The notes: generated from the sequence alone by a model not told the origin. Shown: positions 1 through 6,799, numbered from the stretch's first letter. The stretch is 20,530 bases of DNA from Oceanihabitans sp. (GCA_018067265.1 JAGPUY010000444.1:1-20530); one strand, 5' to 3'. Program-made: numbers and translations.

Positions 1-648
1 CATTCCTCTTCTGGTTATTATTGCATCTCCATTGGATACAATTTCATGATTAAATGTTACTGAAGATTCAGTCAAATCCGTAATTTCAGCTTGAACTTCT
101 GGATAAGTAATACCAGACCATACTGGATTGCTATCTTCTGAAAGTCTTAAAAACTGTCCAGGTAATCCAACTGGAACCGTTAACCAATTGTCACCATTCC
201 AATACAACATATCTCCAACATTAGCTCCTTCTACTTGCGGGTTCGCATTTCCCGAAGATTTTGCATATAAAGCATAAGGCACACTCAATAACTGGCTCGT
301 TCCAACAATAGTGTAATTAGTTCCCCCTAATGGATCTATTTCCGATTTAATATAATACGGCCCAGTTTCCCAATTAATAGTAGCTATATCATCGGAAGTA
401 TTTCCTGAACCAATACTTAATGTTACTAATCCATTATCATTAGTGCTAACCGCATGTGTTTCTATATAAGTTACTGTTCCAGTTTCAGAACCTTGTAAGA
501 TACTTATTTGAATACCTACATTTTGATTTTGAACTAATGCTCCAGAAGCATCTCTAATTATGGATTGGTAACTCATCAATTCGGGAGCTTGTGAAAAAAT
601 AAGGATGCTATTAAAAAGCATAACGGAAAGCCAGAATATTTTTTTCAT
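1..648 (-). CDS. Secreted Bacteroidota surface protein, N-terminal part (C-terminus off window)
   Basis: The reading frame starts at 646-648 and runs off the left edge, giving 216 codons. Residues 1-20 form a signal peptide (MKKIFWLSVMLFNSILIFSQ). Next come SYQSIIRDASG (26-36) and LLSVPYALYAK (120-130), which I recognise as hallmarks of a common family of Bacteroidota exported proteins. A linker follows (GDMLYWNGDNW, GQFLRLSEDSNPVWSG). From about residue 183 a new beta-rich repeat begins (EVQAEITDLTESSVTFN), of the kind that usually leads into tandem fibronectin-III-like repeats. The T9SS sorting-domain gene at 652-1122 ends 3 nt upstream on the same strand, so the two are probably co-transcribed. 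A cell-surface or extracellular role is inferred. The function is unknown and any C-terminal sorting domain lies outside the window. Confidence 0.8.
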   Translation of the reverse strand, partial: MKKIFWLSVMLFNSILIFSQAPELMSYQSIIRDASGALVQNQNVGIQISILQGSETGTVTYIETHAVSTNDNGLVTLSIGSGNTSDDIATINWETGPYYIKSEIDPLGGTNYTIVGTSQLLSVPYALYAKSSGNANPQVEGANVGDMLYWNGDNWLTVPVGLPGQFLRLSEDSNPVWSGITYPEVQAEITDLTESSVTFNHEIVSNGDAIITRRGM

Positions 649-651
649 CTT

Positions 652-1122
652 TTATTTTTTTATGATTTTATAAGACTTAAAATCTCTATTATTTTGCGTA
701 ATATTCAAAATATAAAAAGCAGCACTTAGTTGGTCTAATGGAACCAAAGTCTTTAATTCGTTAATCTCTCCTTTTAAAAGTAACCTCCCAGAATTATCAA
801 ACAAACTATACCTTAAGTTTTCTACTTGTTTTGAAACAATATAAATGTTATTTGAAGTTGGATTAGGATATACTTGCAATGTAATTATTTGATTCTCATC
901 GATGCTTAACTGTTGCACAATCTCAAAAGGAACTTGTGTTCCAGTAGAACTTGTTCCTCCAGGACCAGTTGCGCTTTTATAATGTATCAAACCTACGGAA
1001 TAACTCGCCGTTCCGTTAGTAGTTGTATTATCTCCTCCTGAAGCCAAAACATTTTGCTGTGCAAAAGATGTATGCACAATCAAAAAAATAAGCAGTAATA
1101 ATAATTTATTTTTCATAAACAT
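652..1122 (-). CDS. Secreted protein with T9SS type A C-terminal sorting domain
   Basis: This is a small exported protein of 156 residues. Two in-frame starts are possible: residue 1 (1120-1122), or residue 3 (1114-1116), which gives the cleaner signal peptide MKNKLLLLLIFLIVHTSFAQ. The middle (ASGGDNTTTNGTASYSVG, 27-44) resembles a conserved stretch in many Bacteroidota proteins that begins after the signal peptide. Residues 82-156 are a type A T9SS sorting domain (Por_Secre_tail): VYPNPTSNNIYI, then YSLFDNSGRLL, then a short beta strand and a C-terminal SYKIIKK. Family knowledge says this domain directs export across the outer membrane, followed by cleavage and surface attachment. Little is left for a catalytic domain, so it may be a small surface component or partner of the protein encoded just downstream. 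Confidence 0.85.
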   Translation of the reverse strand: MFMKNKLLLLLIFLIVHTSFAQQNVLASGGDNTTTNGTASYSVGLIHYKSATGPGGTSSTGTQVPFEIVQQLSIDENQIITLQVYPNPTSNNIYIVSKQVENLRYSLFDNSGRLLLKGEINELKTLVPLDQLSAAFYILNITQNNRDFKSYKIIKK

Positions 1123-1270
1123 AGCTTTGATTTCTCTTATTGAGTCAGCAATTTAATTGTTTTAATTGAAAAAATTCTGCTTTTTTATTGTTTTAAACCA
1201 TCTACTTTCTAAAATTTGTAGTAAGTTTTTTATTTAATAACGACTTTGACACTTCTAAATAATACTAATC

Positions 1271-1417
1271 ATGAAAATATTTGAATATCTCACAGGAAAA
1301 GAAGGAATGATGATTCTCGGACTAATTGTCTTAGTGATTTTTATTCTTAGAAAATGGAAAGAAAAACGCTATTTTAAGAGTGTTGAAAAACGAATTAAAA
1401 ACAAAAAAACGAATTAA
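1271..1417 (+). CDS. Small single-pass membrane protein, 48 residues
   Basis: An ATG at 1271 opens a 48-codon frame ending in TAA at 1415-1417. The protein has a short amphipathic N-terminus (MKIFEYLTGKEG), one hydrophobic segment at residues 13-26 (MMILGLIVLVIFIL), and a strongly basic lysine/arginine-rich tail (27-48). By the positive-inside rule the tail is probably cytoplasmic. Its 3' end overlaps the 3' end of the convergent djlA-like gene by 3-4 nt, so the two stop codons interlock. A weak -7-like box (CGACTTTG, 1241-1248) and TTTG (1215-1218) lie upstream. I do not recognise the family. It could be a spurious ORF, but the clean membrane-protein layout argues for a real gene. Confidence 0.55.
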   Translation: MKIFEYLTGKEGMMILGLIVLVIFILRKWKEKRYFKSVEKRIKNKKTN

Positions 1418-2196
1418 AAACCGCGTTCTTTTTGCAACTGTTCGTAGGCCTTTTGTATTTGTTTAAACTTTTCTTCGGCTCCCTTTCTATGTTCCTCTCC
1501 TAAATGCGCTACTTTATCTGGATGGTACTTTTTAGCCATAGTACGGTATGCCTTTTTAATTTCGACAACCGTTACCGTTTTTGTGATTTCTAAAATCTTA
1601 TAGGCATTATCGCTACTGTTATAAAACATCGCTTTAATACTATTATAATCCCGAGAGCTTATTCCTAAATATCCCGCAATGGTAAAGATGGTACGTTCTT
1701 CATCTTCGGTAACCATTTCGTCTGCTTTGGCAATTCCGAAAAGAAAATGCATTAACTGTAAACGAGATGCATGATCCATCATTTGTTGTATCTGACTACA
1801 AACTTGACGTAATGGAACGGTTTGACTACTAATTCCCTTAAAGAGTTTAAATGCATTATTAGCTCTCTCTTTTCCATACATACTCACAAATTGATTACGT
1901 ACAAAATCTAATTCACGTTGGTCTTGCACACCATCTGCTTTAATAACTACAGATGCTAAAATAAGCAAACTGACTTCAAAATCTCCAGAAGTAGTTTGCG
2001 CTCTTCGTTGTTGTTGACTTCTATAATTTGGTCTTTGTTGCGTACTTCCTCTTTCAGAATCTCCTTGACCAATAGTAAATCCTTTACCGGAAGATAATGA
2101 ATCCACAAAACTACCTAGTGCCAAACCTATAATAGCACCAATTGGCCCTCCAAAAGACCATCCCAAAGATGCTCCAATCCATTTTCCGAAACTCAT
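1414..2196 (-). CDS. DjlA-like TerB/J-domain co-chaperone
   Basis: This 260-residue protein has a glycine-rich hydrophobic N-terminus (GASLGWSFGGPIGAIIGLALGSF, residues 8-30), a likely membrane anchor as in DjlA. A Q/R/S-rich linker follows (about 45-70), then an all-helical TerB domain (about 71-190; acidic motifs at KADGVQDQRELDF and KADEMVTEDE). The C-terminal J domain (about 197-258) keeps the HPD tripeptide at 225-227 (KKYHPDKVAHLG), which is needed to stimulate DnaK ATPase. The predicted role is a membrane-tethered Hsp70 co-chaperone. A TATCTTTG box reads toward the gene at 2217-2224. The family call is firm, the client proteins are unknown, and equivalence to E. coli djlA is by architecture only. 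Confidence 0.88.
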   Translation of the reverse strand: MSFGKWIGASLGWSFGGPIGAIIGLALGSFVDSLSSGKGFTIGQGDSERGSTQQRPNYRSQQQRRAQTTSGDFEVSLLILASVVIKADGVQDQRELDFVRNQFVSMYGKERANNAFKLFKGISSQTVPLRQVCSQIQQMMDHASRLQLMHFLFGIAKADEMVTEDEERTIFTIAGYLGISSRDYNSIKAMFYNSSDNAYKILEITKTVTVVEIKKAYRTMAKKYHPDKVAHLGEEHRKGAEEKFKQIQKAYEQLQKERGF

Positions 2197-2216
2197 GTTT
2201 TTTATTTTTTAAAGTT

Positions 2217-2224
2217 CAAAGATA
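2217..2224 (-). promoter_or_regulatory. Probable -7 promoter box of the djlA-like gene
   Basis: Read on the minus strand this is TATCTTTG, a match to the Bacteroidota -7 consensus TAnnTTTG, placed 20 nt upstream of the start codon. I see no good -33 TTG partner at the usual spacing. Confidence 0.5.
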
Positions 2225-2331
2225 CTACTTGTTAGTTATAATATGTATGGTTTTGTTACATAAGGCTTTTGTTACTTTGTGACCTATTTACTTAAAAGAA
2301 AGGAAAACCAGTATTGCAAAATGAAGTTGCA

Positions 2332-2420
2332 CGCGTTAAGCCTGCCTGCCGGCAGGCAGGGATAGAAACGACATCCTTTTTTACTTTTTTGTAAAAAAGA
2401 TATAGTGTATAGCCTGACAC
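2332..2420 (-). repeat. Dispersed intergenic repeat-like element (Bacteroidota type)
   Basis: Read on the minus strand the element shows a CTATATC block, a hairpin, GGATGTCG and TATCCCT, and ends near TTAACGCG. The hairpin is CTTTTTTAC (2376-2384) pairing with GTAAAAAAG (2391-2399) around a 6-nt loop. The general layout resembles the element at 18126-18272, which has a T/A-rich hairpin followed by GCTTCAATC and CTAACGC. From memory, intergenic sequences like this are abundant in Bacteroidota genomes. Family membership is inferred from this layout, and the copy is diverged. Confidence 0.45.
2341..2360. repeat. Perfect 20-bp GC-rich palindrome
   Basis: CCTGCCTGCCGGCAGGCAGG is its own reverse complement and is built from CCTG/CAGG units. 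It stands out sharply against the AT-rich surroundings and interrupts the ATCCCT/AACGC tail of the repeat element around it. Confidence 0.85.
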
Positions 2421-2573
2421 TTTGTAGCTCTAAGCGAAGAAGTGTAACGCCATACTAATTAAATTTCACTTAATAAGATTCCGTTTTACAACAGAATTAA
2501 TTCGATTACGCCATTTTTATGCGTCATTCTGTCTTTAAAAATGGCTATCTCATTAAATTGCATGGTTTTTGAT

Positions 2574-2581
2574 TATCTTTG
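2574..2581 (+). promoter_or_regulatory. Probable -7 promoter box of the bacilliredoxin gene
   Basis: TATCTTTG matches TAnnTTTG exactly and lies 35 nt upstream of the ATG. The nearest TTG (2558-2560) is closer than the usual -33 spacing, so only the -7 box is well supported. Confidence 0.55.
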
Positions 2582-2616
2582 CATATAAATAATTATTAAA
2601 CATAAAATTACAAGAT

Positions 2617-3027
2617 ATGTACCCAGCAGAATTAGTAAAACCAATGCGTGAAGATTTAACGAACGTAGGTTTTGAAGAATTACATACAGTTGCCGATGTG
2701 GATGCTGCCATTGCAAAAGAAGGAACAACTTTAGTGGTTGTAAATTCGGTTTGTGGTTGTGCTGCAGCAAATGCAAGACCAGGAGCTAGAACAAGTTTAC
2801 AAAACGCAAAAAAACCAGACCATATTGTAACGGTTTTTGCAGGTGTAGATAAAGACGCAGTTAATAAAGCGCGTGAATATATGATCCCTTTTCCTCCAAG
2901 CTCGCCATGTATGGCTTTGTTTAAAAACGGAGAATTAGTACATATGTTAGAGCGTCATCATATTGAAGGTAGACCTGCAGAAATGATTGCAGAAAATCTT
3001 ATGGATGCGTATAACGAGCATTGCTAG
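2617..3027 (+). CDS. BrxA/BrxB (YphP/YqiW) family bacilliredoxin
   Basis: This 136-residue cytoplasmic protein has a thioredoxin-like fold and the family's CGC motif at residues 46-48 (VVNSVCGCAAANARPG). Other family landmarks include FAGVDKDAV, FPPSSPCMALF and the ERHHIEGR segment. In Firmicutes these proteins reduce protein-bacillithiol mixed disulfides, with Cys46 expected to be the attacking thiol. Length is close to the Bacillus proteins (about 144). The start at 2617 gives the expected MYPAELVKPMREDLTNVGFEEL N-terminal helix region without extension. The gene appears monocistronic: it has its own -7 box and is followed by a strong terminator at 3082-3110. Assignment to BrxA or BrxB specifically is not possible by eye. 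Confidence 0.92.
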   Translation: MYPAELVKPMREDLTNVGFEELHTVADVDAAIAKEGTTLVVVNSVCGCAAANARPGARTSLQNAKKPDHIVTVFAGVDKDAVNKAREYMIPFPPSSPCMALFKNGELVHMLERHHIEGRPAEMIAENLMDAYNEHC

Positions 3028-3081
3028 TACCCTTTTAACTTTAAATGTTAAAGTTAGATTTAAACGCAAACTATTACAATT

Positions 3082-3110
3082 AAACCACGTTTTATAGACG
3101 TGGTTTTTTT
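3082..3110 (+). terminator. Rho-independent terminator after the bacilliredoxin gene
   Basis: AAACCACGT (3082-3090) pairs perfectly with ACGTGGTTT (3098-3106) around a 7-nt loop, followed by a T run. It lies between the bacilliredoxin stop and the plsC-like start, which rules out a plsC start at 3100 inside the hairpin. Confidence 0.88.
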
Positions 3111-3141
3111 ATTTTTGAAGTATTGTATTTTAACAAAAAAA

Positions 3142-3879
3142 ATGAGAAAACTTATAGCATATCCTTTATCTTGTATCTACTATCTTTTTTTCGGATTAGC
3201 ATTGGTAGTGTTTCATCCAATACAATGGTTTTGTTTCAATGTGTTTGGATACAAAGCGCATAAAAATAGTGTAGATGCTTTACAGTTTTGCCTCATGCGA
3301 TGTGTAAATATTTTAGGTTCTAGACATTCGTTTTACAACCCATATGATTTAGATACTTCACAACCTGTACTGATCGTTTCTAACCATCAAAGTATGGCTG
3401 ATATTCCACCACTAATGTGGTATTTTAGAAAACATCATGTTAAATTTGTAAGCAAAAAGGAATTAGGAAAAGGTATTGCAAGTGTTTCTTATAACTTACG
3501 TCACGGAGGTTCTGTTTTAATAGACAGAAAAAACCCAAGACAATCTATTGTAGCCATTCGTAAGTTTGGAGATTATATAGAATCTACAAAAAGAGCGGCA
3601 GTTATTTTTCCGGAAGGCACAAGAAGTCGGGATGGAAAACCCAAACCTTTTCAAACAAAAGGTCTGGAAACCTTAATAAAATACATACCAAGCGCTATTA
3701 TAATTCCGGTAACTATTAATAATTCTTGGAAAAATTTGCGCTATGGTAAGTTTCCTTTGGGGATAGGAAATCACTTAACTTTTACGGCACATAAACCGAT
3801 TAAAAAAAGTGATTTTGAAACGCAAGAATTATTACTAGAGCATATTGAAACAACAATAAAAAACAGTATTAAACTATAA
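3142..3879 (+). CDS. 1-acyl-sn-glycerol-3-phosphate acyltransferase (PlsC family)
   Basis: This membrane-associated lysophosphatidic acid acyltransferase-type enzyme should transfer an acyl group to the sn-2 position during phospholipid synthesis. Numbered from the ATG at 3142 it has 245 residues: an N-terminal hydrophobic stretch (about 8-34), the catalytic NHxxxxD motif (NHQSMAD, 81-87), and the substrate-binding FPEGTRS motif (156-162). A longer in-frame start at 3100 would fall inside the preceding terminator and add an atypical hydrophobic leader, so 3142 is preferred. The next gene, an acyl-ACP desaturase, starts 4 nt after the stop, which supports co-transcription and a shared role in membrane lipid composition. 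The family call is strong; the exact acceptor (glycerolipid or ornithine/aminolipid precursor) cannot be read from sequence. Confidence 0.88.
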   Translation: MRKLIAYPLSCIYYLFFGLALVVFHPIQWFCFNVFGYKAHKNSVDALQFCLMRCVNILGSRHSFYNPYDLDTSQPVLIVSNHQSMADIPPLMWYFRKHHVKFVSKKELGKGIASVSYNLRHGGSVLIDRKNPRQSIVAIRKFGDYIESTKRAAVIFPEGTRSRDGKPKPFQTKGLETLIKYIPSAIIIPVTINNSWKNLRYGKFPLGIGNHLTFTAHKPIKKSDFETQELLLEHIETTIKNSIKL

Positions 3880-3883
3880 AATT

Positions 3884-4870
3884 ATGTCCATAAAAAATGT
3901 AAGATTAGAAGTAATGTCGTTTTTAGAAAAAGACATAGATTCCTTAATTCAAAAATATTTAATTCCCGTAGATACCATTTGGCAACCATCTGATTTTTTA
4001 CCAAATAGTGAAGGCGATAACTTTTTTGAAGAAGTAAAAGAAATTAGAGAGCTTTCTAAAGAATTGCCTTATGATTTTTGGGTAGTTTTAGTTGGTGATA
4101 TGATCACAGAAGAAGCCTTACCAACCTATGAATCTTGGTTAATGGATGTGGAAGGTGTAGATCAAGTAGGAAGAAATGGGTGGTCTAAATGGGTAAGACA
4201 CTGGACCGCAGAAGAAAACAGACATGGCGATGTGCTAAACAAATACCTCTATCTTTCTGGACGTGTAAATATGAAAGAAATTGAAAGAACCACACAGCAT
4301 CTAATTGCCGATGGTTTTGATATTGGTACCGATAGAGATCCATATAAAAACTTTTTATATACTAGTTTTCAAGAACTAGCTACATATATTTCTCATAATA
4401 GAGTCGCAAAAATGGCGAAACAAAAAGGAAATAAACAGCTTTCTAAAATGTGTAAAATCATTTCTGGAGATGAAATGAGACACCATCATGCATACTGCGA
4501 ATTTGTAGAGCGTATTTTCGCTGTAGACCCTAGTGAAATGATGCTTGCTTTTCAATATATGATGAAGCAAAAAATCACCATGCCTGCGCATTTTTTAAGA
4601 GAATCTGGAAATAAAATAAGTACTGCTTTTGAAGAGTTTTCAAATACAGCACAACGTATTGGTGTATACACCGCTGCAGATTATGTAGATATTTTAGAAA
4701 AACTTATTATCCGTTGGGAAATTGATAAGGTTTCCAATCTAACCGATGAAGCTGAAAAAGCTAGAGACTACCTAATGAAGCTTCCTTCTAGAATGCGTCG
4801 TATAGCAGAGCGTATGAAAGTTCCTGAAAATTCCTTCCAATTTAATTGGGTAGAACCTGCTAAATTATAG
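3884..4870 (+). CDS. Soluble di-iron acyl-[acyl-carrier-protein] desaturase
   Basis: This 328-residue protein belongs to the plant-type stearoyl-ACP desaturase family (FA_desaturase_2), which inserts a cis double bond into acyl chains on ACP using a di-iron centre. Both ExxH motifs are visible: EENRH with E111/H114 and DEMRH with E197/H200. E164 supplies the bridging position, and E76 or E77 is the first ligand. The spacings 111 to 164 (53) and 111 to 197 (86) equal those recalled for the castor enzyme (143, 196, 229). No membrane segment is seen, as expected for a soluble enzyme. It lies between a PlsC-type acyltransferase and an HD hydrolase, spaced by 4 and 6 nt. The likely role is making unsaturated fatty acids for membrane fluidity. 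Electron donor and double-bond position are unknown. Confidence 0.9.
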   Translation: MSIKNVRLEVMSFLEKDIDSLIQKYLIPVDTIWQPSDFLPNSEGDNFFEEVKEIRELSKELPYDFWVVLVGDMITEEALPTYESWLMDVEGVDQVGRNGWSKWVRHWTAEENRHGDVLNKYLYLSGRVNMKEIERTTQHLIADGFDIGTDRDPYKNFLYTSFQELATYISHNRVAKMAKQKGNKQLSKMCKIISGDEMRHHHAYCEFVERIFAVDPSEMMLAFQYMMKQKITMPAHFLRESGNKISTAFEEFSNTAQRIGVYTAADYVDILEKLIIRWEIDKVSNLTDEAEKARDYLMKLPSRMRRIAERMKVPENSFQFNWVEPAKL

Positions 4871-4876
4871 AAGTAC

Positions 4877-5533
4877 ATGCATGATGAAATCCTGATTGAA
4901 GCCACAAAAGCATTTGTAAAAGAAACCCTTAAAGATGCCGAAGGTGGCCACGATTGGTTTCATATTGAACGTGTATATAACAATACATTACTTATTGCTA
5001 AAAAGGAAAACGTAGATGTTTTCGTGGTTTCCTTAGCTGCCCTTTTACACGATATTGCAGATAGTAAATTTCATGATGGAGATGATACGGTTGGACCAAG
5101 AATAGCACGTGAATTTTTATGTAAAGAAAATGTATCTTCTGAAGTTATAGAACATGTTGTACACATTATTGCAAACATGTCTTTTAACAAATCTTTAGAA
5201 GGTGCATTGGCTTTTACTTCCAAAGAATTAGAAGTCGTGCAAGACGCAGACCGATTAGATGCCATTGGCGCTATTGGTATTGCTCGCTGTTTTAATTATG
5301 GCGGATTTAAAGACAGAGCACTTTACAATCCTGAAATTGCTCCCAATTTAAATATGAGCAAAGAAGAATACAAGAAATCTACTGCGCCAACGATTAATCA
5401 TTTTTACGAAAAACTACTCTTGTTAAAAGACAAAATGAATACCAAAACTGGACAACAAATTGCCCAGGAAAGACATCTCTATATGGAAGATTTTTTAGTT
5501 CAATTTTATGCAGAATGGCATGGTGAAAAATAA
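4877..5533 (+). CDS. HD-domain phosphohydrolase (YedJ-like)
   Basis: This 218-residue predicted cytoplasmic metal-dependent hydrolase carries the HD superfamily ligands: H25 (GGHDWFHIERV), the HD pair H58-D59 (LLHDIAD), and a C-terminal Asp in VQDADRLDAIGAIGIAR (D123/D125/D128). This combination resembles the E. coli YedJ group, whose members hydrolyse phosphate esters or nucleotides, but the substrate here is unknown. It starts 6 nt after the desaturase stop and is probably the last gene of the plsC-desaturase operon. Its 3' end faces the 57-residue minus-strand gene with only 3 nt between the two stops. No recognisable terminator fits in that gap. Confidence 0.82.
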   Translation: MHDEILIEATKAFVKETLKDAEGGHDWFHIERVYNNTLLIAKKENVDVFVVSLAALLHDIADSKFHDGDDTVGPRIAREFLCKENVSSEVIEHVVHIIANMSFNKSLEGALAFTSKELEVVQDADRLDAIGAIGIARCFNYGGFKDRALYNPEIAPNLNMSKEEYKKSTAPTINHFYEKLLLLKDKMNTKTGQQIAQERHLYMEDFLVQFYAEWHGEK

Positions 5534-5536
5534 GTT

Positions 5537-5710
5537 TTAATTCTCCTTAGCAATTTCTAATGCAGTAATCTTATACTCTAAAACACCTAAAGCTTCACCA
5601 CTTTCTATGATCTGCTCTATAGTTAGGTTATTATGGGTATTCACAAAATCTAAAATTTCCTTCTTTTTAATACCGTAGTATTCTATTGTTTTATCAATTT
5701 TACTTTCCAT
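5537..5710 (-). CDS. Small conserved-looking protein, 57 residues, unknown function
   Basis: The ATG at 5708-5710 opens a 57-codon frame ending at 5537. The sequence is soluble and mostly helical with mixed charges: it begins MESKIDKTIEYYGIKKKEIL, continues through TIEQIIESGEALGVLEYKIT, and ends ALEIAKEN. There is no signal peptide or hydrophobic segment. It starts 7 nt after the stop of the cupin-AraC regulator on the same strand, so it is very likely co-transcribed with it. I do not recognise the family. It could be an accessory or antagonist of the regulator, but that rests on position only. Confidence 0.6.
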   Translation of the reverse strand: MESKIDKTIEYYGIKKKEILDFVNTHNNLTIEQIIESGEALGVLEYKITALEIAKEN

Positions 5711-5717
5711 ACCTTTA

Positions 5718-6587
5718 TTATTGAATGATTAATCGCATTTCACCTCTATACTTCGATGCACTTTTGCCAATCACTTCATTAAACACTTTATTAAAGTGTG
5801 AGAAGTTATTAAAACCACATTCAAAACAAATATCTGTAATACTACTTTGGCTTTCTGTCAATAGTTTTGTTGCATAAAATATACGACACTCATTAACAAA
5901 CTGCGTGAACGTTTTTCCAGTTACCTTTTTAAAATATCTACAAAATGCAGGAACTGTTAAATTTACATGCGCAGCAATCTCATCTAAAGTAATATGCTCT
6001 TGGTAGTTTTTATTAACGTATTTAAAAATTTTATCAATCTTACTACTGTCTTGTGGTTGGGTTTCAAACATATAACCGTTTTCATTAAGCAAAACATAGT
6101 CTGTACTCAATGCTAATTGTTCTAATATCTCTAACAACTTGGTTACCCGTTTTATGCCTTCATATTTTGGTAACTTCTCTATTTTAGGACCAACAATTCT
6201 CTTTATTTCTGGCTTAAATAAAACACCTTTTTTCGCACGCTCTAGGAGCTGCAAGATATTTTTCATTTCTGGCAACTTATTAAACAAATCCCCCAAAAAC
6301 TCCGGATGAAATTGTACCAATGTTTCTTTCCCCTTAGAAGTTAAACGATCTGTAAATCCATTATGCGGTAAATTAGATCCTATTAAAATTAACTGACTGT
6401 TATTAAAGTAAGAAAGATGATTACCAATGTGCCTTCTTCCTTTTCCTTTATTTACATACACTAATTCTAATTCGGGATGAAAATGCCAGAATGCTTCGCT
6501 TCTTTTTCGCTTTTTAGTTTTTTGAATAGCAGTAATAGAACTACCAAAATCTGGTGTAATCTTTTTAAATGTAGGTTTTATTTGCAA
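5718..6587 (-). CDS. AraC family transcriptional regulator with N-terminal cupin domain (TTG start)
   Basis: This 289-residue DNA-binding regulator has an N-terminal cupin sensor (about 33-95: FWHFHPELELVYV, LILIGSNLPHNGF) and a C-terminal double helix-turn-helix of the AraC type (about 182-282: ITLDEIAAHVNLTVPAFCRYFKK, then FECGFNNFSHFNKVF). The start is a TTG at 6585-6587. An in-frame TAA lies 3 codons upstream (6594-6596) and no ATG occurs in the first 170 residues. The TTG gives an N-terminus (xQIKP) that I recall from homologues beginning MKIKP. The ligand is unknown. A 57-residue gene follows within 7 nt. The divergent side holds candidate operator repeats and the two secreted-protein genes, which are plausible targets. 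Confidence 0.85.
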   Translation of the reverse strand: MQIKPTFKKITPDFGSSITAIQKTKKRKRSEAFWHFHPELELVYVNKGKGRRHIGNHLSYFNNSQLILIGSNLPHNGFTDRLTSKGKETLVQFHPEFLGDLFNKLPEMKNILQLLERAKKGVLFKPEIKRIVGPKIEKLPKYEGIKRVTKLLEILEQLALSTDYVLLNENGYMFETQPQDSSKIDKIFKYVNKNYQEHITLDEIAAHVNLTVPAFCRYFKKVTGKTFTQFVNECRIFYATKLLTESQSSITDICFECGFNNFSHFNKVFNEVIGKSASKYRGEMRLIIQ

Positions 6588-6614
6588 AACGTATTAAGGT
6601 ATTAAATCTGACAA

Positions 6615-6622
6615 CAAATTTA
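6615..6622 (-). promoter_or_regulatory. Probable -7 promoter box of the cupin-AraC gene
   Basis: On the minus strand this reads TAAATTTG (TAnnTTTG), 27 nt upstream of the TTG start. Its -33 region would fall on the direct repeats at 6643-6679, consistent with autoregulation. Confidence 0.45.
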
Positions 6623-6642
6623 CGAATAATATAAATCTTAGC

Positions 6643-6684
6643 ATGTGTTAATTTAACACTATTATATGCTATTTTAACATATAA
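6643..6684. promoter_or_regulatory. Candidate AraC-type operator: two 21-bp-spaced direct repeats
   Basis: TGTTAATTTAACA (6646-6658) and TGCTATTTTAACA (6667-6679) match at 11 of 13 positions and are offset by exactly 21 bp, the half-site spacing known for AraC-type proteins. The first lies within the palindrome GTGTTAA-T-TTAACAC (6645-6659). The second overlaps inverted arms TTATATG (6662-6668) and CATATAA (6678-6684). The site sits between the AraC gene and its divergent neighbours. Binding is inferred, not shown. Confidence 0.5.
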
Positions 6685-6763
6685 CGTTTTCGTGTGCACT
6701 AATCAGGGTAAAATAACATATATAGTTGCAAAAATAGATGCTTTTTAAACTCGTCTTTGCCTA

Positions 6764-6771
6764 TACCTTTG
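6764..6771 (+). promoter_or_regulatory. -7 promoter box, copy 1 of the duplicated promoter
   Basis: TACCTTTG matches TAnnTTTG. The surrounding 83 nt (6728-6810) aligns without gaps to 7778-7860, with about 71 of 83 positions identical, so the whole promoter and 5' leader is duplicated. Confidence 0.7.
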
Positions 6772-6799
6772 TCCACATAATAATTAAACCCAAATGGTT

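Larger units (their letters stand above)
2197..2616. other. 420-bp intergenic region between djlA-like and bacilliredoxin genes
   Basis: This divergent spacer holds the djlA-like -7 box at its left end, a dispersed-repeat-like element at about 2332-2420 with a GC-rich palindrome, and the bacilliredoxin -7 box at its right end. Between these I see only AT-rich sequence with no convincing ORF on either strand. Confidence 0.7.

Noticed and set aside
3100..3141. Longer start for the PlsC-like gene adding 14 residues
   Set aside because: The added segment begins inside the perfect terminator hairpin 3082-3110 and has no family counterpart; the ATG at 3142 is better.
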